This document shows, piece by piece, positions 26,030-34,278 of a DNA stretch of 64,000 nt. The notes below the pieces were generated by a model. That model had not been told where the DNA came from. It did not search any database and saw only the letters and a program-made list of their open reading frames with translations. The position numbers and the translations under genes were made by a program. This DNA is from Candidatus Bipolaricaulota bacterium (GTDB taxonomy: Bacteria > Bipolaricaulota > Bipolaricaulia > UBA7950 > UBA9294). Each line of letters starts with the position of its first letter. Position 1 is the stretch's first letter. The stretch covers positions 64,206 through 128,205 of the forward strand of contig JANQGM010000011.1 in assembly GCA_028277345.1 (NCBI GenBank). Reading direction: 5' to 3'.

Positions 26030-26911
26030 CTAATGAACACCTCGCATACGCGGATCGAAAACATCGCGAAGGGCATCCCCGAGGATGTTCCACGAGAGAA
26101 CGAACAAGAACAGGATGCCGCCGGGGAAGATCACCGTGTACCAGTACTGGAACGCCCCTTGTGCTCCTCCAATGATCCAGTTTCGGGCCAAGCTGATAAG
26201 CTGTCCCCAGTCCGCATATCCCGCTTCGACGCCCAGTCCGAGGAAGCTCAACGCCGATGCCGACATGACGACACGGCCGATATCCATGCTCGCTTGGATC
26301 ATCGCAGGGTACACACAGTTGGGAAGGATATGCCGAACCAGGACACGCCAATTCGGGGCACCGATGGCATGCGCTGCCTCCACAAACGTGATCTGCTTGA
26401 GTCGGAGAACCTCAGCGCGAACCAACCGCGCATACGTCATCCACCGAAACACAACCAAGGCGATGATCATGCTTCCCAAGCCCTTGCCCAGTACCGTCGC
26501 AAGAACCATGGCCGCCAGCAGAAAGGGGAACGAGAGGAAAATGTCGGTAATCCTCATCGTTATCTCATCGATGACGCCCCCATAGAAACCGGAGATCCCA
26601 CCGATCAGAATACCGAGTACAAACCCACAGCTCACGACGACCGCAGCGATTTTGAAGGCCGTGCGCGTCCCCCAGACTACACCGTGAAAGATGTCAAACT
26701 GCCCTTCCGTTGTTCCGAACCAGTGCTCGGCACTCGGCGGTTTAGGCGCAATAGCAAACCCGTCTCTGGGGATCTCGTAGGGCGATCGATACGGTGTCGG
26801 CGGAGCAATCAAGGGGGCGAAAATCGCGACCAGCGTATAGACAAGAAGGATCGCGCCGCTCAGAAGTCCAATCGGATTCTTGATAAACAGGTTCTTCAGT
26901 GTCTTTATCAT
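26030..26911 (-). CDS. Peptide-type ABC transporter permease (DppC-like), second system
   Basis: A 293-residue permease started at the ATG at 26911, 2 bases after the stop of the upstream permease gene. The frame stays open to 27283, but that part overlaps the upstream gene and is not membrane-like. It has the N-terminal helix (about residues 16-38), the EHWFGTTEGQFDIFHGVVWG entry motif, the EAA loop (EAAHAIGAPNWRVLVRHILPN region) and the C-terminal WNILGDALRDVFDPR. It pairs with the GTG-started permease gene next to it. Confidence 0.93.
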   Translation of the reverse strand: MIKTLKNLFIKNPIGLLSGAILLVYTLVAIFAPLIAPPTPYRSPYEIPRDGFAIAPKPPSAEHWFGTTEGQFDIFHGVVWGTRTAFKIAAVVVSCGFVLGILIGGISGFYGGVIDEITMRITDIFLSFPFLLAAMVLATVLGKGLGSMIIALVVFRWMTYARLVRAEVLRLKQITFVEAAHAIGAPNWRVLVRHILPNCVYPAMIQASMDIGRVVMSASALSFLGLGVEAGYADWGQLISLARNWIIGGAQGAFQYWYTVIFPGGILFLFVLSWNILGDALRDVFDPRMRGVH

Positions 26912-26913
26912 GG

Positions 26914-27948
26914 CTAGTCCAATCTCACTCGGGGATCGAGGAAGGCATACGTTAAATCGACAATCAGGTTCATCGAGATCATCAGCGTCCCAAAGAACAT
27001 AGCAAACCCCAAAATGCCAGCAAAATCCAATTGCTGCGCAGCCGCCGCTGCGAAACTGCCCACGCCTTCGTAGTTGAAGATCGTCTCCGTAATGACGACG
27101 CCCGCGAGCAACCATGCCACGAGCATTCCGCCGAATGTAACCGCAGGGAGCAGGGCATTTCGCAAGGCATGCCGGAATACGACAATCCGCTCTTGCTGCC
27201 CTTTGGCTCGTGCCGTTCGAACGTAATCCTGATGAAGGGACTCCAACATACTTGAGCGTGTGATGCGGCAAAGCGCGGCCCAATCAACGAGTACAAGGCT
27301 CAGGACCGGCATCATGATGTGCCGTAGGGCATCGCCAACAATATCCCAGCGGCCGTTGAGCATTCCATCAAGGATGTTCAACCCTGTGTAGCGAACGAAC
27401 TCGGCGGATAAGACGATGTCCTTGGCCCAATAGCTCAATCTCTGGGGAAGAAACCAACGCAGCTCCCCATAAAACAGCATCATGATCAGAAGCGCGAGAA
27501 GAAACGTCGGCATGGACCAGCCCGTGATCGCAATCAGACGCATGCCATGATCGAGCGGCTTGTTGTGATGGGCTGCAGAAAGCACACCGAGGACAATGCC
27601 GCCGAGAATGATGGGTATGATGGCAAGTAAAACCAATTCCAATGTGGCAGGCAAGCGTTTCGCGATCGCCTGCGCGACGGGTTCTTGCGCTGTTGTTGAG
27701 AATCCGAGATTCCCTTGGAGAACGCCCTTCAACCACCTCCAGTACTGCTCATAGAGGGGATCGGTTAGACCGTGTTTCTCCAACATCTGGGCAACCACTT
27801 CCGGTCCTCGGACCTGCAGGGGGCTGTGGATATAGGCCATCAGCCGCTCTTCTGGCGTTAGGAATGCGCTCAGTGAAAAAACGAGAATCGATAACCCCAA
27901 CAGCGTCACCGGGAAGATCAATAGCCTTCGCGCGATGTAAGCCCACAC
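26914..27948 (-). CDS. Peptide-type ABC transporter permease (DppB-like), second system
   Basis: A 344-residue permease with a GTG start after AGGTGA (6 bases). It opens MWAYIARRLLIFPVTLLGLS, contains the LQGNLGFSTTAQEPVAQAI loop and an EAA-like segment (SLHQDYVRTARAKGQ, about residue 235), and ends NLIVDLTYAFLDPRVRLD. All are standard for the first permease of family-5 importers. It works with the DppC-like permease downstream and the binding protein upstream. The ATPases must be encoded elsewhere. Confidence 0.93.
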   Translation of the reverse strand: MWAYIARRLLIFPVTLLGLSILVFSLSAFLTPEERLMAYIHSPLQVRGPEVVAQMLEKHGLTDPLYEQYWRWLKGVLQGNLGFSTTAQEPVAQAIAKRLPATLELVLLAIIPIILGGIVLGVLSAAHHNKPLDHGMRLIAITGWSMPTFLLALLIMMLFYGELRWFLPQRLSYWAKDIVLSAEFVRYTGLNILDGMLNGRWDIVGDALRHIMMPVLSLVLVDWAALCRITRSSMLESLHQDYVRTARAKGQQERIVVFRHALRNALLPAVTFGGMLVAWLLAGVVITETIFNYEGVGSFAAAAAQQLDFAGILGFAMFFGTLMISMNLIVDLTYAFLDPRVRLD

Positions 27949-28020
27949 GTCGATTCACCTCGTCTCGATTGGGATCTCTTCGGATCCATTTGTGAGTTCT
28001 CCCTATTAGATCGGAGAGAT

Positions 28021-28050
28021 GGGTGCCGGTCAAGAGATCGACCGGCACCC
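28021..28050 (-). terminator. Intra-operon hairpin after the second binding protein
   Basis: GGGTGCCGGTC (28021-28031) pairs perfectly with GACCGGCACCC (28040-28050), 11 bp with an 8-base loop. It lies 50 bases after the binding-protein stop and 73 bases before the permease start, mirroring the arrangement in the first importer. Confidence 0.75.
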
Positions 28051-28099
28051 CCGATTGATCGGCTGACCTGGCTCGTCAGCCATCTTCAAGTACGTACAG

Positions 28100-29941
28100 C
28101 TAGTCTTTGTAGAGCGAGTACCAGTCGATCCCCGGCATGTTGATGCCCGGCTGAACGGGACTGTGGTACCAGCCCTTGACTTCGCTTCGGTACACCATCT
28201 GGACGGCTTCTTCGACGAGCCAAAGGTGCGTGGCGTTTTCATAAGAAATCGTCATGACTTCGGCAAGCAGTTCGTTTCGCTCGACATCGTCAAACGTCCG
28301 AAGCGCCTTGTCGAGAATCTCGTCAATTCCGCCCGGCTGCTGAGCAAGCTCAACCAGTCCCGGCATGTAGGGGTTGAAGTATCCATCGCTGGCCATGTAG
28401 GCGTTGACCGTACCGTAGCCCGCGGGATCATCAAAGCCCCAGCCGCTGTAGAACATCGGAATCTGGCTGCTCGTCCGCAACGGAATGAATTCGTTCCACG
28501 TCGAGGCGTGAATCTCGAAATCGAACTTCGGATTCATGGCGCGCAGCTCTTCGCGGATCATTTCCAACGCCGATTTGGCGAGGAAGTTGCCCGCATTGTG
28601 AACGGCCGTGAACTTGAATCCGTTCTCCCAGACTTCTCCATCAAAGGCCGCCTTGAAATACTGTTCGGCCAGTGCGGGGTCGTAGGAGTACACAGGAATA
28701 TCGAGCTCATTCGGCGCACAAAGCCTTGAGCAAGCGCCCTTGATCTGGAAGGCGTTTCCACCCAGCAGTTCGTTGATGTATCGGTCCCAATCCAGCGAAT
28801 GCAGGATGGCCTTTCGCACATTGATGTCCGAGAAGAAATCGTATGGAATTCCATCGCCATCCAGTTGGCCGCTTCCGAGGAAACGAGAATCCTCAGCAAT
28901 GATCTGCTGGAAGAAGACGACGCGAATGACGCCGGACGGTGACGGATCGGCCACAGTCACATTCGGAAGTCCTGCCACTTGAGGCATGAAGTTCGGCGGG
29001 ACGTAGGCAAAGTCGGCATCGCCATTTTGCAGCATCAGCAGTCGCGTCGACCACTCTTCAACATACTGAAGGCGAATGGTCTTGATGGCGGCGGGCCCTC
29101 TCCAATAGTCGTCGAACCGCGTCAACGACATCTCCTGGTTAGTGATGTCCCAGCGCGCGATCTTGAACGGACCCGTTCCATTGGCGACACCATAGAGAAC
29201 GGTATCTTCCTCGTTCGGATTGTAGAAGTCCTTCCAGGTCTCCGCCGTTCCCGGCCACGCACCCTGAAGAACCGTCCATTCCTTGTCAATAATGATTCCG
29301 GCAGCTTGATAGTGCGAGATGAACTGCAGGAACAGACCCGTCGGCTGGGTCAGCCGGAAGGTCACGTTGATTCCGTCAACCGTAATGGCGCCGTCGAGCA
29401 CGGCAAACATCGCCTGAACCGTCGCATCAGAGGCTTCTGAGAACGTTTCGATCGCCGGTTCGAAGGCTTGCGCCCACGCATCCAGGTTCTCGTATCCGGT
29501 CAAGGCCTGAAGGACGACAGAGGACTCTCCACCAGGACCCTCGAGCGTCAGTTTTCGCAGGTAGCTGTACTTGACGTCATCAGCTGTCAGGTCGCCGCCG
29601 TTGTGGAACTTCACACCCTCGCGAATGGGGAACGTGATCAGCGTTTCGCCGCCGGGCGTGTCGATGATCAGCCCATTATCTCGAGACGGAACAACGGTGG
29701 CCAGCATCGGCACATAGCTCGTCAGAGAGTCTTTGGCAAAGTTTAGCAGCGTTTCATAAACCGCGCTGTACACGGTGTTGGAATTGCTAGACCAGTTTGC
29801 ATAGGACGGATCGATGCTCGTGATCTGTCCGATATGTGCAACCACGATCTCATCGCTTGCCGTGGCGAATGCAGCGGCACTCAGCGTAAGAATGCCCACA
29901 ACCACTGCAAGGAAGAGCCTACTCATTGTCTTCTTGTTCAC
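28100..29941 (-). CDS. Peptide-type ABC transporter solute-binding protein (family 5), second system
   Basis: A 613-residue exported binding protein, somewhat longer than average. I choose the GTG at 29941 because GGGAGG lies 8 bases upstream; the frame continues to 29998 without a site. Residues to about 31 form a signal peptide (MSRLFLAVVVGILTLSAAAF then ATA). Family 5 patterns include VKFHNGGDLTADDVKYSYLR and GVANGTGPFKIARWD. It is only distantly like the first binding protein, so the two importers probably take different solutes. A near-consensus promoter and two palindromes lie upstream. Confidence 0.93.
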   Translation of the reverse strand: MNKKTMSRLFLAVVVGILTLSAAAFATASDEIVVAHIGQITSIDPSYANWSSNSNTVYSAVYETLLNFAKDSLTSYVPMLATVVPSRDNGLIIDTPGGETLITFPIREGVKFHNGGDLTADDVKYSYLRKLTLEGPGGESSVVLQALTGYENLDAWAQAFEPAIETFSEASDATVQAMFAVLDGAITVDGINVTFRLTQPTGLFLQFISHYQAAGIIIDKEWTVLQGAWPGTAETWKDFYNPNEEDTVLYGVANGTGPFKIARWDITNQEMSLTRFDDYWRGPAAIKTIRLQYVEEWSTRLLMLQNGDADFAYVPPNFMPQVAGLPNVTVADPSPSGVIRVVFFQQIIAEDSRFLGSGQLDGDGIPYDFFSDINVRKAILHSLDWDRYINELLGGNAFQIKGACSRLCAPNELDIPVYSYDPALAEQYFKAAFDGEVWENGFKFTAVHNAGNFLAKSALEMIREELRAMNPKFDFEIHASTWNEFIPLRTSSQIPMFYSGWGFDDPAGYGTVNAYMASDGYFNPYMPGLVELAQQPGGIDEILDKALRTFDDVERNELLAEVMTISYENATHLWLVEEAVQMVYRSEVKGWYHSPVQPGINMPGIDWYSLYKD

Positions 29942-30096
29942 TAGCGATACCTCCCTAACCATTGGGTCGTACTGATCAATGCATGAGGCAAGGATCAAAG
30001 CGCTACGCTATCAAACGCGCAGCTGTTGTATGCATGCGCCTGATTCTCACCCCCTTGAATACTCTAGTGGAAGGCACGGTGTTAGTGGTTCTTCCG

Positions 30097-30116
30097 GATA
30101 TGAGGCGTTTCATATC
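30097..30116. promoter_or_regulatory. Palindromic operator candidate in the leader of the second importer
   Basis: GATATGA (30097-30103), 6-base spacer, TCATATC (30110-30116): perfect 7-bp arms. It lies about 20-40 bases after the predicted start of transcription on the minus strand, a usual place for a repressor operator. It differs from the 15-bp island box. Confidence 0.5.
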
Positions 30117-30141
30117 ACGGCACGCAATGCCATTTGATTTC

Positions 30142-30170
30142 ATCATAGAACAAGCGCCGCCCCTTGTCAA
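30142..30170 (-). promoter_or_regulatory. Near-consensus promoter of the second importer
   Basis: On the minus strand, TTGACA (30170-30165), a 17-base spacer and TATGAT (30147-30142). Predicted transcription start is near 30135. The leader to the GTG is about 190 bases. Confidence 0.7.
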
Positions 30171-30245
30171 TTCCCTAGAAATGCGGATTATCCCTTTATA
30201 CCTGCCCTTTGTTGGTCAAGAGTGGCATCTGCAGCATCCACACCA

Positions 30246-30260
30246 TTCCGCAATATGGAA
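30246..30260. promoter_or_regulatory. Candidate IclR-type operator box upstream of second importer
   Basis: TTCCGCAATATGGAA lies within a 17-base palindrome ATTCC-N7-GGAAT. It is one of the two best copies of the island box. It lies 25 bases past the dehydrogenase stop and about 110 bases upstream of the importer's transcription start, a position more usual for an activator. Confidence 0.5.
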
Positions 30261-30285
30261 TAATATCCTTCAAAGCTCCCAATCT

Positions 30286-31269
30286 CTACCCTTCGGATAG
30301 AAGCGCGTGAAGCTGATCCCGCTGATCGGCTCGACCTGTTCCCGCGCCACCGCCGATATGCGGTGACAACACGACGTTCTCCAATTGGGTTAGCGGATGG
30401 TCGAACGGAAGCGGTTCCTCGACAAAAACATCGAGTCCGGCACCGGCGATTTCCCCGGTTCGCAGCGCATCAACCAGCGCTTCTTCGTCGATCACGCCGC
30501 CTCGACACGCGTTGAGCAGATACGCCGTTGATTTCATGCGCTTCAACTCAGCCGCACCGATAAGCTTCTCCGTTGCCGGCGTATGCGGAATATGCAGTGA
30601 AATGAAGTCGGATTGCGCCAACAAGGATTCCATATCGCGATACTCCGCTCCGAGCGATGCTTCCAGATCTGCGGGAGGACGGAACTGATCGTGATACAAG
30701 ACAGTCATCCCGAAGGCCCGGGCTCGAACAGCCAGCTCCTTCCCAATTTCACCGAATCCGATAATCCCTAGGGTTTGGCCATACGGCTCCACCGGCGTCA
30801 CGGGAATCCACTTGAAGGCGAAACTCCGCTCCGACGTCACCGCGGGCGTCAGCCCATAGGACCGATACGAACCATCGACCACGCCCATGTGGGAGCGAAT
30901 CATGTCTCGTGCGCACATCAGCAGAAATGTCATGGCGTGTTCGGCGACGGTGATGCATCCGAGTTGCGCCACGTTTTTCACATCGACGTTTCGCTGACGG
31001 CAAGCCTCAAGGTCTATTCCGATGGACCAGCGGCTCAGCTTGATCACACGACGAAGCGAGGCGCCAGCTGCATCCAGCAACGCAGCATCGACCGTGCGCC
31101 GCCGCGTCACCAGTACATGTGCGCCTGCGACAGCTTGGACGAGCGCCGCCTTGCCGTCTTCCTTAAGCAAAACAAGGTCGATGGGGAGGCCGGATAGGTC
31201 CTCGCGCCAACGCTTCTCAAACTCATCACTGACGGGGTCGATCACAACAACCTTCATTCGTTCTGTCAT
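30286..31269 (-). CDS. D-2-hydroxyacid dehydrogenase (phosphoglycerate dehydrogenase family)
   Basis: A 327-residue NAD-dependent dehydrogenase. The start at 31269 has GAGGAGG 5 bases upstream. It shows the NAD-binding GIIGFGEIGKELAVRARAFG (about residue 155), the catalytic arginine in LLNACRGGVIDEEALVD, the glutamate in FVEEPLPFDHPL and the histidine in LSPHIGGG. Such enzymes interconvert 2-oxoacids and D-2-hydroxyacids. As the last gene of the fermentation operon it could reduce 2-oxoacids made by the aminotransferase and dispose of electrons. No regulatory ACT domain is present. Confidence 0.9.
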   Translation of the reverse strand: MTERMKVVVIDPVSDEFEKRWREDLSGLPIDLVLLKEDGKAALVQAVAGAHVLVTRRRTVDAALLDAAGASLRRVIKLSRWSIGIDLEACRQRNVDVKNVAQLGCITVAEHAMTFLLMCARDMIRSHMGVVDGSYRSYGLTPAVTSERSFAFKWIPVTPVEPYGQTLGIIGFGEIGKELAVRARAFGMTVLYHDQFRPPADLEASLGAEYRDMESLLAQSDFISLHIPHTPATEKLIGAAELKRMKSTAYLLNACRGGVIDEEALVDALRTGEIAGAGLDVFVEEPLPFDHPLTQLENVVLSPHIGGGAGTGRADQRDQLHALLSEG

Positions 31270-31279
31270 AGGGACCTCC

Positions 31280-32296
31280 TCAACCGCCGAAAAGCGGCTC
31301 ATCACCCAATGCGATCCTTCCTCGAGCCCAGCTCACGTAATCCTCCAACCCGGCATTGATGGTGAACTCGGGTTGGAATGCGCAGTCTTGCTTCAGACGA
31401 GCAATATCCAGTGGACCTCGCGCCCAAGGGATCGATGCATGAATCGTGGCCTCATTCGGATCCTCTACGAATCGATAGCGAAACTCCGGACAAAGCTCAG
31501 CCAGCGTCCCCAGAACGTGGCCGATCGATGTCACGACACCACCCGTCACGTTGTAGATCGAGTGATGCAAGTTCGACGCATCGACGCTGGCCAGCTGTAC
31601 GCAGCCACGCGCAATGTCACGCATGTGCGTCCAATCCCGAGTCAGCTCGCGCCCATAAACGACCGCTTCTTCTCCGCGAACCGCGAGATCGACCAATTGA
31701 TAGATCGTGGACATGCCCTTACGCGTGCGGGTCGGTCGCTCCCATGGCCCGTACGGCGAACCGATTCGAGCAATCGCCACCTTGAAGGCGCCGTGATGCT
31801 CAAAGTTTTGACATACCATCTCGCTGTAAATCTTGCAGGTCCTGTACATGCCGACACTGCCCGGCACGATGGCAACCGTTTCCGGAACAGGAGCCACGCC
31901 CTGCCCATAGGAATCGTAGATGCCCGACGAACTGACATAGACGAAACGCTCGACGCCGCCTTCTCGCGCCGCCTCAAGCAGGTTGAGCGTACCCAGCGCA
32001 TTGACCTCCGTCATCCGCCGCTCTCGCCCCACTTCGTCATCTCCGAGGACGGTCATAACCGCAGCATGGATGACCTGCCGAACGGGGTGCCGCTCGAAGA
32101 CGGACTGCACGGCTTGTGCGTCGCTGATATCGCACGTCTCGAAGCGCCAACGCCCCCGTCCCGCATCGTCCAAGTAGGCGTCCACGCCTGGAGGAAACCC
32201 GGAGGTTCCCAACGCTGTGACCTCTTGTCCTGCCTCAAGCAGCAATCTGACAGCATGAACACCGAAGAAGCCGGCTGCGCCTGTTACAACGACCAC
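31280..32296 (-). CDS. NAD-dependent epimerase/dehydratase
   Basis: A 338-residue extended short-chain dehydrogenase. It begins at once with the NAD motif TGAAGFFG and has the catalytic pair in MYRTCKIYSEM (Tyr-x3-Lys, about residue 149). The GTG start has AAGGAGG 4 bases upstream, placed over the stop codon of the aminotransferase gene. The family acts mostly on nucleotide sugars, but members such as threonine dehydrogenase-like enzymes act on amino acids. The catabolic operon context favours a non-sugar substrate; this is inference. Confidence 0.85.
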   Translation of the reverse strand: MVVVTGAAGFFGVHAVRLLLEAGQEVTALGTSGFPPGVDAYLDDAGRGRWRFETCDISDAQAVQSVFERHPVRQVIHAAVMTVLGDDEVGRERRMTEVNALGTLNLLEAAREGGVERFVYVSSSGIYDSYGQGVAPVPETVAIVPGSVGMYRTCKIYSEMVCQNFEHHGAFKVAIARIGSPYGPWERPTRTRKGMSTIYQLVDLAVRGEEAVVYGRELTRDWTHMRDIARGCVQLASVDASNLHHSIYNVTGGVVTSIGHVLGTLAELCPEFRYRFVEDPNEATIHASIPWARGPLDIARLKQDCAFQPEFTINAGLEDYVSWARGRIALGDEPLFGG

Positions 32297-32305
32297 GTAT
32301 CCTCC

Positions 32306-33496
32306 TTAGGTATCGGACGCTCCGAGATATCCGCGGACCGCATTTCCCATCCGCTCCATGGCCATGCGGAGCACGTCAGCGGGGGCCAGGAATGAGATCC
32401 GCACGAATCCCTCCGTGCCATAGGTTGTGCCTGGGAAAATCTGGACACCGGCGTCCTTTAGCAAATCCCGGCAGAACTCAAACGCCGTTTTCCCCGTGGG
32501 TTCAATGTTGACGAACACGTACATGGCCCCACCGGGATAGGAGTAGGTTAGTCCCATGTCGTCCAGAGCGTCCATCATGACGCGACGGCGCTCACTGTAG
32601 ATCGCCCGAGTTTTTTCGATGCTTCGCTGTCCTTCTGGACTCAGGGCCGCAAGCGCCGCCGCTTGCGTTGCATGATTCACCGAGATCGTCAAGTTGTATT
32701 TCACCATCTGGACCTGATCGACGAAATCCCTCGGTGCAGCGAAATAGCCGATTCTCCAACCCGTCATAGAATAGGCTTTTGAAAATCCATTGAGCACAAC
32801 CGTGCGCTCCCGCATCCCAGGAAATGTAGCGATACTCACGTGCTGGATATCGTCAAACACGATCTGCTCGTAGATTTCGTCCGACACCACGATCAGATCA
32901 CGAGCGACCGCCACCTTGGCAATTGCTTCCAAGGTTTCCGGTGGGATCACGGAGCCCGTTGGATTGTTCGGCGATACGACGATCAAGACTTTGGTTTTGT
33001 CGGTAATCGCTGCTTCAACCTGGTCCGCTTGCAGGGCGAAATCATCCTCTCGGTTCGTTGGGATCGTCCGAACCACACCGCCAGCGAGGTCCACAACACT
33101 TTTGTACGCCGTGTAGTAGGGATCGGCGATCAGCACTTCGTCGCCGTCGTTGATCAGTCCCTGGAAGATCACGTTCATGGCTTCTTGTCCGCCGGTGGTG
33201 ACGACGATTTCCCCGTTGGGGTCATAGAGAAGACCGTTGTCCCGGCGCAGCTTCTCGGCAATCGCCGCTCGAAGCTCCGGGATCCCTGCCCAATGGGTGT
33301 AGTGGGTGTATCCATTACGCAACGCATCCACCGCCGCCTCGATGATGACGTCCGGCGTGTCCAAATCCGGGTCGCCTCGTCCGAGCTTAATCAGATCCTT
33401 GTGCTGCTGAGCCAGTTCCAGAAGAATCTCGCGCTCACCACGCGGTGCTCTTCCAACTCGACGTGCCGTCTTCCTCGCCAGAACGCTTTCAGACAT
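32306..33496 (-). CDS. Class I aminotransferase (AspC-like)
   Basis: A 396-residue aminotransferase; the start at 33496 follows AGGAGG by 6 bases. It has LGRGDPDLDTPDVIIEAA at the N-terminus, VVSPNNPTGSVIPPE, VVSDEIYEQIVFDD and the PLP lysine in LNGFSKAYSMTGWRIGYF (about residue 237). This is the I-gamma type found in Thermus, Bacillus and archaea, with aspartate, aromatic or branched substrates. It sits in the same operon as IorAB, so it most likely makes the 2-oxoacids that IorAB oxidises. Confidence 0.92.
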   Translation of the reverse strand: MSESVLARKTARRVGRAPRGEREILLELAQQHKDLIKLGRGDPDLDTPDVIIEAAVDALRNGYTHYTHWAGIPELRAAIAEKLRRDNGLLYDPNGEIVVTTGGQEAMNVIFQGLINDGDEVLIADPYYTAYKSVVDLAGGVVRTIPTNREDDFALQADQVEAAITDKTKVLIVVSPNNPTGSVIPPETLEAIAKVAVARDLIVVSDEIYEQIVFDDIQHVSIATFPGMRERTVVLNGFSKAYSMTGWRIGYFAAPRDFVDQVQMVKYNLTISVNHATQAAALAALSPEGQRSIEKTRAIYSERRRVMMDALDDMGLTYSYPGGAMYVFVNIEPTGKTAFEFCRDLLKDAGVQIFPGTTYGTEGFVRISFLAPADVLRMAMERMGNAVRGYLGASDT

Positions 33497-33570
33497 TGTC
33501 ATCCTCCTACTCACACGCACTGTCATCGTCTAGCACTCTCCGGACGAATCAGATGCGCGATGGCAACTTC

Positions 33571-34278
33571 TTAGTTGAATTCCTTCGGTAATGGGGGGGA
33601 GTACAACCCGACTCGGCTGTGTGTGACGCCCATGTCCGCGATCATCTCGGCATACTTGAAGGCCACCACAGTCGGATCGAGCACGGGAACACCGAGTTGC
33701 TTCTGAAGATCCTCACCATAGCCGGCCATGGCCGCGCACCCGAGGATCAACACCTCAGCGCCATCTTTCACGACCATCTCCTCGGCAAGAGCCAGTCCCC
33801 GGCGTTTCGTTTCCTCCGGATGTGCATCCAGGTCCGCCGTCGACAGCTCCAGTGCTCGAATGCATGCCAGCCGCGCAAGCAATCCGGCGCGTCGAACGTG
33901 CCGTTCCTTCATGGCCATTCGCTCGCGTTTCTCGGTGAGCAGGCCGAATTTGCTTCCCAAGGTCAAGGCCACGGCGTAGGTCGCCTCTTCCATGGCGATC
34001 ACGGGAATGGATGAAATCTCCCGCGCCGCTTCCACCCCCGCATCGCAGAAACACGCCAATAAAATGGCATCGTAGTCGCTTTCTTGTGCGCTCTTGACAA
34101 GCTCCAGGGTCGGAGGAACGGCATAGGCTTCGTCATAGGACGAGTCGATCGTCACAGGCCCTTTCTCAGGGCACACGACGTCAACTTCAGTATCCGTTCG
34201 CTTAATTCGCTCGACAACGCTTCGAATCTTGTTTGTGATGGTCTCAGAAGTATTGATGTTGGCGACGAGTATTTTCAC
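33571..34278 (-). CDS. Asp/Glu/hydantoin racemase family protein
   Basis: A 235-residue protein with the two-cysteine racemase site: first cysteine in AILLACFCDAGVEAAREIS (about residue 75), second in LILGCAAMAGYGEDL (about 182). N-terminal MKILVANINTSETIT resembles hydantoin racemase rather than glutamate racemase. The reaction inverts 5-substituted hydantoins or amino acids without a cofactor. Its start overlaps the stop of a second racemase gene by 4 bases, and the two proteins are clearly related but divergent. Confidence 0.88.
   Translation of the reverse strand: MKILVANINTSETITNKIRSVVERIKRTDTEVDVVCPEKGPVTIDSSYDEAYAVPPTLELVKSAQESDYDAILLACFCDAGVEAAREISSIPVIAMEEATYAVALTLGSKFGLLTEKRERMAMKERHVRRAGLLARLACIRALELSTADLDAHPEETKRRGLALAEEMVVKDGAEVLILGCAAMAGYGEDLQKQLGVPVLDPTVVAFKYAEMIADMGVTHSRVGLYSPPLPKEFN

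Larger units (their letters stand above)
29942..30285. other. 344-base regulatory region upstream of the second importer
   Basis: No gene is seen. On the minus strand it holds a box (30246-30260), a near-consensus promoter (30142-30170), a 20-bp palindrome in the early leader (30097-30116) and an untranslated leader of about 190 bases. Confidence 0.6.

Noticed and set aside
26912-27283. N-terminal extension of the second DppC-like permease
   Set aside because: It overlaps the upstream permease gene and is not hydrophobic; the ATG at 26911 gives the normal family N-terminus.
31022-32395. A 457-codon open frame on the plus strand
   Set aside because: Antisense to the epimerase and dehydrogenase genes; no ribosome-binding site or motif.
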